Assembly (NCBI GenBank): GCA_007922225.1
Contig: ML679941.1
Location: forward strand, 58,243,849-58,307,848
Reading direction: 5' to 3'
DNA from: Emydura subglobosa
Lineage: Eukaryota > Chordata > Testudines > Chelidae
Length of the DNA: 64,000 nt
The translations under genes and the position numbers were made by a program. Numbering within the stretch: the first letter of the stretch is position 1; the number at the start of each line of letters is the position of its first letter. Of the stretch, positions 11,130-21,126 are shown in pieces. The notes under the pieces were generated by a model, which ran no database searches, was not told the DNA's origin, and worked only from the letters and a program-made list of their open reading frames with translations.

Positions 11130-12725
11130 TGTTTAGGGATCAAAGTGTGCAGTGTTACTGTAGCCATGTTGGTCCCAGGATATTAGAGAGACAGGGTGGG
11201 TGAGGTAATATCTTTTATTGGACCAGCTTCTGTTGATGAAAGAGAGAAGTTACAGAGCTCTTCTTCAGGTGTGGGAAATGTACTCAGAGTATCAAAGCTA
11301 AAATACAAGGAGGAACAAATTGTTAACACATATGTAGGTAACACAGGGGTGTCCAACCTTTTAGCATGGGAGGCCACATTGCAATTTTTTTCTCACTTAG
11401 GGGGCCAGTGAGCAAATTTCGGATGAGGGATGCTGCTGCTGCACCTGGCCAGCATGGGACTTCAGGGGAGGGGGGCAGCTACAGGTGCCAACTTTTATTT
11501 TTGCTGGTGGGTGCCAGTGTGGGGGTGGGGGGAGTTTTGGGGAGGGAGAGGACACGTAACCTGTAACGTGACTCATGTCACGTGTCTTGAAGCGTGCCCC
11601 TTTCCTTGCCCGTGGCCGCTGTGCTCTTCCCACTCCCTGCCCCACTTACGGAGGGTGGGGTGTGTCTCTGTCCTCCTACTGTGCCCCCATTTGGCTGTTC
11701 TCCCTGACAGTTGGCACTTCCAACCCTGGCTCCTCCCAGCTGCTGCTCTGCAGTGGTGGCTACCTGGGGGGGGCTTGGCTGGAAGAGGCAGCATCCCCTC
11801 CCTGCCCTTTGCTGGCTGCTGGACTGGTTCCCAACTAGAAACTTACAGGTGGGAGTGGGGAAAAGGAGGGGAGCTCTGGTTCAATTGGCTCTTCCCGCAG
11901 CAGCCCGGCCTGGATGGGGAGTGGGGGAGGGTGCTTCCCCCAGCCAGGGTCTTGCAGGCAGCTGCCTCACTGCACAGAGCAGCATCTCAGCCAGCTGGGG
12001 CTACTGCAGGGGGCGGGCTCTGGGGGTGCTGGGCTGGCTGCATTCCACCTGGTGTCAGGGTGGGGCCTCAGGCGGAAGGGGGTGGTTAAGAGGAGGGGAG
12101 TTGCATGTGCTGTACATGCAGCAGCATCCCCTCCCAACCAGAAGTGGCTGATCCTATGCCCACCTCTGCTGAGTCCTGGCTCAGCACAAGCTCAGCCTGT
12201 GCATGGGGCTAGAGGGGAGGGGCTGCTCCTCAGTTCCGGCTGGTTGGGTGGTGTGGGGGGTCTGCTCCTGCTGTTGTACGGTGCTGGAGAGGAGAGGGGC
12301 TGCTCCTCAGCTCTGGCTGCGGAGGCTGCTGCTGCGCACAGTGCGGAGCTCGGGGCCAGGGCTGTGCCGGCCTGGCGGGCCAGATAGCAGCCTTTGGTGG
12401 GCTGGACTCTAGCCTGTGGGCCATGGATTGGAACTATTCAGAGTTAACACATTTCAAGGGACCATTCAAAGTGCAGTGGTCAATTAACGGTTCTTCAGTC
12501 ATAGGAGGGAAAGGAAAATAAAAAAAGCTGGGGGTGGGTGGGTTATAAGATTATTGTACTAAGCCATAAATCCAATGTCTGTATTCAGTCCTTGATTTTT
12601 AGTAACAAAGTTATGAATTTAAGCTCCCAGGCTCATCGTTTGAAAGTGTTGTACAGGTTTCCTTTGAGGATGAGGACTCAGTGATAGGTTTGTGAAAAAT
12701 GTTCACCCACAGAAGTGCACCACAA
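11130..12725 (-). mobile_element. Penelope-like element, 3' tail copy, interrupted by a hAT element
   Basis: 11150-11335 and 12442-12725 together form one continuous repeat with landmarks GTTGGTCCCAGGATATTAGA, TCTTTTATTGGACCAGCTTC, CATAAATCCAATGTCT and GAATTTAAGCTCCCAGGCTC. This tail is abundant in turtle genomes; its antisense strand is the 3' part of a Penelope-like retroelement. It is split by an unrelated 1.1-kb insertion at 11344-12441. No intact reading frame. It lies head to head with the plus-strand copy starting near 12740. Confidence 0.6.
11344..12441. mobile_element. hAT-type DNA element inserted in the Penelope tail
   Basis: It begins CAGGGGTGTCCAACCTTTTAGC, a typical hAT terminus, and ends in GGATTGGAACTATTCAG. 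Flanking octamers AGGTAACA (11336-11343) and AGTTAACA (12442-12449) differ at one base, fitting an 8-bp hAT target duplication. Removing it rejoins the Penelope sequence. The interior is GC-rich (CTGCTGC and GGGGAGG strings) with several overlapping low-complexity ORFs of 60-220 codons, none resembling a transposase. Hence a non-autonomous copy. The right terminus is degraded, so that border is less certain. Confidence 0.6.
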
Positions 12726-12739
12726 AAAACAAGTATATA

Positions 12740-13740
12740 AATTTCATGATATTTTCATCCTCTGGCCAGACAACGTAAACTCCCTCACTGATTTCCATCA
12801 CAGCTTCAACAACTACCATCCATCCATTAAACTCTCTCTCTAGAACACTCCTACACTATCATCAACTTCCTGGACACCACAATCAGGTTCAACAATGGAA
12901 TCCTACAAACAACTATATACAAAACTCCACAAATCACCACACCTATCTTCACAGATCTAATAACACCCCAAACACCAAGAAATCTGTTATCTACAGCCAG
13001 GCACTCAGATACCACAGAGTCTGCTCCAAGGAGAAAGTCCAGGATATACACGATGACACACTGAAAGCCACCTTAACCAAACAAGGGCACTCTACCAGAG
13101 AAGTAGATTGCATCATGGATTGGACCACCCAAACACCTTGACAGAACCTACTTCAGTATGGAAATAAACCCCCTGTGACTGCTCATCCCTAATTATCACC
13201 TGCCACCCCACACTGGAACTCATACTGAATACCATTAAACAATTACAACCTATACTCAATCAGAATATGAGAGAGACAAGGTAGGTGAATTAATATCTTT
13301 TCCCAGTCTCCCAACTGCATCCTGAAATAAATCTTTCCTGAACCACCTTTTCTGGCCTTCAAACAAGCTCTCCCACTACATCTCTAAGCTCATCATCAGA
13401 AGCAAGCTCTCCACAGATCTGGAAACACCAACTCAAAGGGGCACTAGACTGTGCCAGAACAACAGATGGAAAACCTGCAGACATATCTCCACTGCTACGA
13501 TGATAAGTACCCCCTCACAACACACCTTTCAAGACCCAGTGGTATAGTTCATCCAGTGCACGTCATGCCCAAATAAGAACTACATGGGTAAAATCAGACA
13601 ATTGCTATGCTCTTAGATGAACTCACACAGAAAAATGGTAAAAGACAAAAACACCATATTACCTATGGGTGAAAACTTTTTACAAAGTGATCCCTCTATC
13701 TGACCTTTCAGTCCTCATTCTCAAAGGAATCCCTACACAT
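12740..13740 (+). mobile_element. Penelope-like element, broken RT/GIY-YIG region
   Basis: Plus-strand frames, interrupted by stops and shifts, read INFLDTTIRFNNGILQTTIY and, further on, a piece IQCTSCPNKNYMGKIRQ that resembles the GIY-YIG-type endonuclease start of Penelope-like elements. The end (GGGTGAAAACTTTTTACAAAGTG, near 13670) is the complement of sequence found in the minus-strand tail copy at about 12690-12720. The copy stops near 13728, losing its own tail. A small foreign piece is present at about 13268-13303 (AGAGACAAGGTAGGTGAA). Confidence 0.6.
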
Positions 13741-13879
13741 GGAGCACTGCACTGTGCATCAGTACAACCACTCTTGGTGTGTATGTGCAGCAGTGATATA
13801 AGGAGGTGAGTATGCAAATGTACAGGCGATATACTAACTGCTGTGGCTCAATGCAGATGTGATTTGCATCAATCTAAGT

Positions 13880-14203
13880 TTCTAGGAAAGACAGGAAGTA
13901 CGGCAAGAGACCACCTTGGCTTAACCAGGAGATCTTCAATGATCTGAAACTCAAAAAAGAGTCCTACAAAAAGTGGAAACTAGGTCAAATTACAAAGGAT
14001 GAATATAAACAAACAACACAAGCATGTAGGGACAAAATTAGAAAGGCCAAGGTAAAAATGAGATTAAACTAGCTAGAGCTATAAAGAGTAACAAGAAAAT
14101 ATTCTACAAATACAAATACACTAGAAACAAGAGGAAGACCAATGACAGGGCAGGCCTGTTACTCAATGGGGCGGAGAGAGACAATAATAGAAAATGTGTG
14201 TTG
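13880..14203 (+). mobile_element. CR1 LINE fragment (ORF2, before the RT domain)
   Basis: The plus-strand frame reads [21 protein letters not shown] and then [13 protein letters not shown], the basic linker typical of CR1 ORF2 between endonuclease and reverse transcriptase, with stops further on. The fragment ends abruptly at the LTR-like block that begins at 14204. Confidence 0.65.
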
Positions 14204-14854
14204 GGCCAGGGATCAATTCAGATCAATTCATGTACCCGCTGCTGGGCACCAATAACCATGCCAGTGAAGACTAGGATTCAATCTCTTCAATGCAGAGCTA
14301 TTTATTGAAACACAGTTATCACAGACACATAGAAAAGACTATGCAATGCCTCTCCTTAGTAAGCCTCAATTTCACAAGCATTAACCCTTAGTCACTATGC
14401 TGGCCCCACATAGTATCCTGATTAGTAAACAAAGCGAGGAATAGCGACAATCCTAGGTGAAGACTGTCTCTTCCTTCTTCCGGGTCCCTCAGGTACTTGG
14501 TCTATTTTCTGAGTCACTCGTAGCAGGGTCTAGGTTACCCCGAGGCCCTCTGGTCTCACATCCCTCTTCCGTCTGACAGTATCACCAGCCTTCTTGGATA
14601 TATGCGTGTGTATAGATAGATAGATAGATACCATGTGATCTTCCTAGTACTTATACCCTCTTCCCAAAGGAGTCACATGTCCCGAAAATATGCAAAAAAA
14701 GCTAGTGTATCATCTAGCATATTATAATTTGGGAAGGGGCTACAAGGATCGGCTGATATTCACTTTCCATTAACTACTCCCCCCAGACATCTGAGTTCAC
14801 ATTGTTTTATAGGGTCAGTTGACCCAGGTCAGCTAGTCCCAGATTCACCATTAC
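14204..14854 (-). mobile_element. probable solo LTR, minus strand
   Basis: A block of about 650 bp bounded by TGTTGGGCC on the left and CACCATTACA on the right, thus with TG...CA termini. Read on the minus strand it holds a TATA-like box (TATAAGTACT, 14646-14655) and downstream a poly(A) signal (AATAAA, 14301-14306), in the order expected of U3-R-U5. A GATA tetranucleotide run lies at about 14611-14630. No target duplication was found, so the ends are approximate. The retrovirus-like or Gypsy family is unresolved; there are no coding regions. Confidence 0.45.
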
Positions 14855-16862
14855 ACACCTCTGTGTGTTCACACCAGGCCATTGGCTGACTGTGAATGTT
14901 GAGGAGGGTATAGAGAGGTCCCAGTATTGAGTTCTCAATGGGCTGTAGAGAGAAGTGAGCATGGGATTGTTGAACCTGCAGGTCCACCAGAGTCTGCAGC
15001 ATCTGTTTGCTGCCTGAGAAGCACCATTATGTCCTGGTGCATCTCCCTCTCCTTTTCCTGCACCTTTCTCCTCTCCATTCTATCCTTTTCCAGGCTGTCC
15101 ACAACATTCATTCTCTATGCCCTGTGCTCACTGTCTGATGCAGCAATGTTTGCAGGATCTCATTGAACATGTGATCCCAAATCCTCTTATTTCTCCTCCT
15201 TATCTGGCTTAGGTGTTCAGAGGATGTAGAGGGGGAGATCCCGAAGGCCACAGTGGCAATAGCTGCAGATAAAACACACAGAGGTACCATTATCTGTCCA
15301 TTCACTACAAAAAGAAAAAATTACGATGTTGAACTCACTCCCCTTGTTTCCCTAAAGTTTTAAGCACTACATTCTCACTTCTGCTTGGGATTGCTTGAAC
15401 ACAGCGTCAGTAACAGCACCAACCATGGTATGGCCTGCCGGGGATGGAGAAATGAGGAGGGATTGCTGGTTGCATGATTCTAGCTGTATATGGCAATGGC
15501 ACTGAATAATGGCACTGTTTTCCACAGGTTAGGGGTGATTTTCGCTGATCTCTTATTCCTGAGGATGACAAAAGCAGAGAGAGCATAGCTGCTGCTGGCA
15601 TCCTGAAGCTGGCCACTTATGCTACTGGTCTATGTTCTGCAGGGGTACCTGCTGAAGTTATCACTAGGTGGAGTGGGAAGATGTCCTATTGTGGACTAAA
15701 AAATGAGGCAGCCCTCCCTAGAAACCTTTGACAGAGGACTGTGGAGCAAGAAAGTTTCCTTGAGATCTCTCTTGATGATTCACAGGACATCCCTGTGCAC
15801 ATAAACAAACTGCTCCGCATGGCTCTCCCTGCCAAACTCTACAGGGGAATGAAAAGCAGATAGCAACTCTTCCTCTCTTGGATGTGCCACTACCTCTTCT
15901 AGCATGAGTAAATTAATAATTAGTCAAAAGATATGTCCTGCTACTTTTGGGATGCCATCACTGTAATTTAAAATTAAAGTGCACACTTACCCAAGATTCC
16001 TTTCCGTGCATGGGGCTGGCTGGACTGCAGTGGAGTCAAAAACAGACCCTGGCTCACTGTGCAGCTGGTTCCCTTGGTTGCCTGTCCATCTTACTCCTCC
16101 TCCTCTTCCACTTCCACCTCCTCCTTCTCCCTATTCACAGCAGGGACCTGCAACTTGGGGTCCTTGGAAGTATCCACAGTGCTGTTGGGGGTGGGATCTC
16201 TGCCAAGTATGCATGCAGCTCTTTGTAAAAGCACTGGATCTGTAGATGGATTGTTAGTCTCCCTGGCCTTCTGGTATGCCTGCCACAGCTCCTTGGCTTT
16301 CATGCAGCACTACTGCTGGTTCCTGTTGTAGCCCTTCTCCTGAATCCTCCAAGCAATCTGCTTGTAGATATCCACCTTTCTATGGCTGGAGATCCAATAC
16401 CTCTTGTCTGCTTGAGGAAGGAATGCATCTGGAGCACGTAGTTGAGATGATCAGCTGGGCAGTTGCACTCAGCAGTGGAGAGCTGCTAGGTGTGCTTGCC
16501 AAACCAGGCAACCAAGAAAAGTAATTTAAAAAATTCACAGGGCTTTAAAGGGGAGGGGAGGCTTCCAGTCTCTGTGATCTCTAGGCAACGGAGTTCACAA
16601 TGGTGACCAGAGAAGTCAGCACAGGGCATTGTGGAACAGCTGCTGAAGGACAATAACAATTGACATAAGTAGCAGTATCTGCACTCACATTGCATTGCCC
16701 AAAGTATGTCAACCTTGGCTCTACACAGTTCGGAGACATGGTGTTATTAAATAGGCATAATAGGGCTGTCTCGGTGGGAGCCAAATTTAAGTGTAGACAC
16801 ATGCACAACTAGGTCAACATAAGCTGCTTTGTGTTGACCTAATTTTGTAGTGTAGCCAGACC
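14855..16862 (-). mobile_element. PIF/Harbinger element with Myb/SANT-like gene remnant
   Basis: The right end TTTTGTAGTGTAGCCAGACC is followed by TAA, fitting a Harbinger terminus and TWA duplication. On the minus strand, frames at 16091-16303 read ELWQAYQKARETN followed by an acidic Glu-rich run, the hallmark of the Myb/SANT-like proteins carried by turtle Harbinger elements. Upstream frames (15100-15620) hold further broken pieces. The left end is not certain because it abuts the LTR-like block. No DDE transposase is present in this copy, so it would have depended on elements such as that at 39040-40860. Confidence 0.65.
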
Positions 16863-17040
16863 TAAGTTTTCTACAACAACACAAGAAAAAAAAAGAATGT
16901 TATAATGAGACATAGAAGGTAATTCAATCTATAATGCACTAACTTTCTTTTGTCCTACAACTTCAGAAATGTTAATCGCTTACTTCACTTTAAATGGTCT
17001 CTTATAACTCTGTTCCACCTTGTATTGAACTGTGACACTC

Positions 17041-17327
17041 TGGATATGTGTAATTAGCAACTAGATACCTGTAGCTGGCCCGTGCCAGCTGACTCAGGCT
17101 CACAGTGCTCGGACTGCAGGGCTGTTTCATTGATGTGTAGACTAACAGGTTCAGGTTGAAGCCCGGGCTTCAGGACCCTTCGAGGGGGACGGTCCCAAGG
17201 CTCAGGCTGGAGCCCAAACCCGGAAGTCTATGCAGCAATGAAACAGCCTCGCAGTCTGAGCTCCACGAGCCTGAGTTAGCTAGCATGGGCCAGCTGCAGG
17301 TATCTAGTTGCTGGGTAGATATACCTT
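17041..17327. mobile_element. foldback MITE with arms of about 80-100 bp
   Basis: The left arm AGCAACTAGATACCTGTAGC (17056) and the right arm ending GCAGGTATCTAGTTGCT (17312) are reverse complements. Complementarity continues inward through TGGCCCGTGCC, GACTCAGGCTC and GGGCTGTTTCATTG, leaving a loop of only about 95 bp. The outer parts (GGATATGTGTAATT / GGGTAGATATACC) are weaker. No reading frame. A non-autonomous DNA transposon is the simplest explanation. Confidence 0.75.
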
Positions 17328-17344
17328 CTGAGTATCTTTCCCAG

Positions 17345-17432
17345 ACCTGACAAATAGCTCTATGTAGTCTTGAAAGGTTGTCTCTTTCACTAACAGAAGT
17401 TGATCCAATAATCTCCCACCTTGTCTCTCTTC
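17345..17432 (+). mobile_element. Penelope tail fragment
   Basis: CTGTCTCTTTCACTAACAGAAGTTGATCC-like text followed by CCACCTTGTCTCTCT is the complement of the Penelope tail seen at about 11185-11260. It is a short piece adjoining the foldback MITE. Confidence 0.5.
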
Positions 17433-17696
17433 TATGAGTGAATCAGTTTACATTTCTGTACTGCTATCCTAAAGTTCATCAGTAAGTAAAACTAGGATTT
17501 TGGAGTGCTTGACTGGGTAACAGAAGGAGAATAAAATATTTATATTGTATAGTTTTACAGAATTTACAGACAATTTTAATCAAATTCAAATTATAGCATT
17601 AGCTATTCATGTTCTACTTTAGTTTGTCTGAGGGACACAAATGCCATTGTTATTTAACTCTGTTAACACAAATTCTTCAACTTTACTATTTTGCAG

Positions 17697-17942
17697 ACTT
17701 GGGATGCAGCTTTAGCACGGACTGCCAGGGCATGGGCAAATAAATGCCTTTTTAAACATAGTCCATATTTAGAGAAAAAATTTATGTCCCATCCTCATTA
17801 TCCAGATGTTGGAGAAAATATCTGGACTGGAAATTACCGGATATTTAGTGTCAGTAAAGCCATTGAATTTTGGAACAATGAAGTCAAGGACTACAATTTT
17901 CAGACTCGCAAATGTACTAAAACATGTGGTCATTATACTCAG
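17697..17942 (+). CDS. GLIPR1-like protein, exon 2 (CAP core)
   Basis: 82 codons, phase 0 at both ends, acceptor TTTTGCAG|ACTTGG and donor CTCAG|GTAATT. It begins TWDAALARTARAWANKC, matching the GLIPR1 exon that starts TWD. It carries three of the cavity residues (His83 in FKHS, Glu102 in GENIW and Glu124 in WNNE) and also supplies His141 in the CAP1 motif GHYTQ, so all four are encoded here. Cys79, Cys135 and Cys139 are the expected CAP-domain cysteines. The AT-rich codon use contrasts with exon 1. Confidence 0.95.
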
Positions 17943-18619
17943 GTAATTTGCTAAAACAGTCTACACAGCTCAAAGCACAATGCCAAGAATTAAAGTTCAT
18001 GGAGACAATAAATAATTACCAGTTAATGGAAAATAGCTGTTATAGTGAGTGACCTATACATCACATTCTTTCAATGTTCCATTTAGATACTTATGTGGCC
18101 CCCACTGTCATACAGTCTACTAACTCTTAAGATACAGTTTGAAACCTATCACTCTGGATTATACAACAACTGTGCAAGACTTCCTGGATAGTACTGTGAA
18201 TATGTTAACTTTTGTAAACAGAAATCATCTCTAACTTGGCATTCAACCCAACCAAATCACCCTGCTCTTGTTTTCTTAGTTTTTCAATCTTACAAGAAAT
18301 AAAGACAAGTCCAGGAGGTGGGAGAGGAGGGGGGAAAAGAGCTAACTTGTCATTTCCCAGAAACATAACTCTGTTTTATTTGTATTGAAAAGGTAAATAA
18401 GCTTTTATGAAAAACTTAAATGATTGTGAATCCACATGAACTTTGAAATAGAATTGTTTTCCAGTATTGCAGATGTAGTCACATTTTAGTGCTTTAAAGC
18501 AGTAGTTAATTTTGTCAGACTCAAATTGTTAGCTAACGGCCAATAGAAGTGGGTATTTAATACAAAGATTTCATCCTTTATTTTAATTATGAAACAGCAG
18601 ATTGTGTGTTGTGCTTATA

Positions 18620-20731
18620 TGTTGATCTTGCTGTTTTTCATGCAGTGAAACCTGTTAACATTCACCAGAGTAACTGCCAGTTCATCAAGTGGCGTCTGCA
18701 CTTATGGGACCAAGGCAGCTGCATTGTGAGCTTCCAGAATCTCTTACAGAGCAGTATCAGTGGGGGTCACTTATCTCTCTCCCTTTCCTTATCCCTCTCC
18801 TTCCCTCATGTAGAGTTCTGAGGATATAAAAGGGGAAGTTAGTCCCTCTGTTTCTTCTAATTGCCAGTGGTGCGAGATCATCTAATTGCCAGATCACACT
18901 CGATATGCTCAATGGTTATTTTGTTGCAGTTTTTTCTTTTTTCCCCCTGCCCTTTGGGGACTATTTTTGTTTTTAATTAGTTAGACTGTCAGTTAGCTTT
19001 TCTTAGAAAAAGTAGAAAGGAGGAGGATGCCTGAATGGCATGGGCATCTAGATTCACAAAGCCTCACAGTCCTGCTGGTGGATAAGGCTCTTCAGGCCCA
19101 GTTGATTAAGTCTGGCACAACGTAAAATCACTGTTGACTTTGGAGAGCTGCACACCAAACTGTCCCTGTATGCTTGACGTAGGGAGCTACAAGGTTCCTG
19201 TCCTGGACAATGAAGTTCAATGCCAGAAATGCCAGAAATCCATCACACCTTGAGTTTGGAAAGCCACTTGCCAAAGTGGTCTTAGTCTGTGGATCTGTCC
19301 AGTTTAACAGAGTTTGATGCTGAGTAGTTCTGTGACCAACGTGAGCAGAACTGAGAAGTCCCTATTCATCAAAGTCAAATGAGTCCAGTAACAAGGATCC
19401 AATACCCTTGACTCTGGAGAATCACATATCAAAATGGTTCTGTGCCCAGCATAAGCAACACCAAGGTCCCTGGATCTGTCCAAATTGCCTGAATCTGGTA
19501 CCAATGATAGAACATAACTGATTCTGAAGAGTTGCTTGCCAAAATAATTTTATGCCCAGGATGAATGGGCACTGAGGTCTTCAAATCTCCCAAGTCAAGC
19601 AAGTCCAGTGGCAAGGGTCTGGCACATTGGTTCTGTGCTCAGTGTCAGTGGCACTAAGGTCCCCAGATCCATTTGAATTGGCAGAGTCCAGTGTCAAGGA
19701 CCTGATAACATAGGTTCTGTGCTTAGTATAAGCAGCATTTGGTTCTGCTGACTTGTCCATGTCAGCAGAATTCACTGCAGAGATCCTTCACAATTATCTC
19801 AAGAGAATTATCTTCTAAAGTTGTTCTGTGGCTTTCTTAAGAGATGTTGAGGTCTTCAGATCCATCCAGATTGATCAAGTTTGGTGCCAGGAGTCTAGTG
19901 CTATCAAGCTTCAAAAAGTCACTTGAAAAGGTTCTTTTTGGCATAAACTGCAAAACCTAGGATCTGGTCCACTCATGACTCCAATCTCTTTGAATAATGA
20001 AACTGTCGAAGCAGTCTCCAGCTTTTGCTGTTTAGGTTCTATATTCACCGCTTCCTCTGACTCTCATTTGGAGGGTCTTCACCAGATTAGTATCGCAGCT
20101 TCTGATATGGATCATTTACAACAAATATGGACTTAATATCATCTCGGCACAACAACCAAGTTCAGGACCTATTTGAGCTGTATCCGAAACATAGACACTA
20201 TGCCACTAAGACTGGGCAAAACTGGAGGCTTTCCACACAAAATATCAATATTGTTTATTGGGCATAAAGTGGAAAGACTTAATTTTAATACAGACATTTA
20301 CGGTTGCTCTGGTCTACAGATGATTGAGGTCATTTTCCACAGCCAGCATCATACGATTTTCAGACAAGTTGCCAGAAATGCCACAAGTTGTTCTGGCAAA
20401 TGCTATTCTCCAGGTGGCTTGTAACATCTGGGATAAAATTCCACGAATCAAGGGGTGGAGGCGGCCCATAAGCAGACCTATTATATGGGTGCATCAAATC
20501 TATTTCAGTGTTGGATATTCGGTCCGTCAAGCCTTTGTGGCTGCACAGGAATGGACCAAATGACGAACGATCACTGCGGCTGACCATTCAGCTAAGCGTT
20601 GAAGAAGCATCTTGGACCTAGAACTATTCCAAGTTGACAGTTCAGTGTCAGGAATTAAACACTGAAGTGCCGAAGTGGCCAAGATGCCCAGATCCATCCA
20701 ATGCAGAAGTATCTGGGATGACAGGTCTTGA
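18620..20731 (+). mobile_element. DIRS-like or other retroelement 5' part (uncertain)
   Basis: It contains a TATA-like promoter stretch (GGATATAAAAGGGGAAG at about 18823) followed by TTCTTCTAATTGCCAG, then a long region rich in GGCACTGAGG/GGTTCTGTGC motifs similar in style to the serine-rich gag region of the DIRS element at 33560-33800. No enzyme domain is visible. It ends where the Gypsy LTR homology begins at 20732. Assignment is by resemblance only. Confidence 0.4.
19280..19870. repeat. degenerate tandem repeat, about 111 and 83 bp spacing
   Basis: The anchor GTTCTGTG (or ATTTTATG) recurs at 19327, 19437, 19547, 19630, 19714 and 19823. Each is followed by a GCA-CTGAGGTC-CAGATC-like string and GAGTCCAGT..CAAGGATCTG. 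Spacings are 110, 110, 83, 84 and 109 bp, suggesting a full unit and a deleted variant. No intact reading frame passes through. Confidence 0.7.
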
Positions 20732-21126
20732 ATGCTGGTCTACAGGGCTCTTAGGAACTTGTAAGTTCCAACCTGCAATCTAATGACTTGCTTACAGTTG
20801 CCAGAATAGAAGCTGAACCCTGACAGAGGACTCTAATCTTGGAATAGGACTGGCGGAATGCTGGAGTTCTCTATTGGTTCATAGCATCTACATAAACCCA
20901 GCACAGGAACAGGAAGTTGTCCATGCAGATGAGATCTCCCTTCTTAAAACTGCTTCCCCTGCAATATCTGCTCCTGCTGCTGATCTCCTGGTTACCTGCC
21001 TGCCTCATGACGTCTGACTCCCAGTTTTGCCCTCTGACTTGCCTTGAACTCTGCATGGTATCTGATGTAGTCTGACTCCCGACTCCTGCTCTGACCACGT
21101 CAGACAGGCCATGCCCTGATTGTGAC
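20732..21126 (+). mobile_element. 5' LTR of a Ty3/Gypsy element, truncated
   Basis: Matches the 3' LTR at 25062-25655 from about its position 190 to its end: shared AACTTGTAAGTTCCA, CCTGACAGAGGACTC, GAACAGGAAGTTGTC, CCCCTGCAATA and GATCTCCTGG. The first third of the LTR is missing and the preceding sequence is a different repeat. The two LTRs are strongly diverged, so the insertion is old. Confidence 0.75.

Larger units (their letters stand above)
10060..17696 (+). other. intron 1 of the GLIPR1-like gene
   Basis: About 7.6 kb, phase 0, donor GTAGGG and acceptor TATTTTGCAG. It contains a 15-G run at 10226-10240, GC-rich sequence to about 10310, unremarkable sequence at 10320-11125, and then the mobile elements listed separately (Penelope, hAT, CR1, LTR, Harbinger, foldback MITE). 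16866-17040 and 17433-17690 show nothing recognisable. Confidence 0.75.

Noticed and set aside
11430..12387. Overlapping ORFs of 146-219 codons
   Set aside because: They lie inside the GC-rich hAT insertion, overlap in several frames and show only low-complexity Gly/Leu/Trp-rich translation.
14204..14854. A firm target duplication for the LTR-like block
   Set aside because: The flanking pentamers and hexamers do not match, so the block is listed only as probable.
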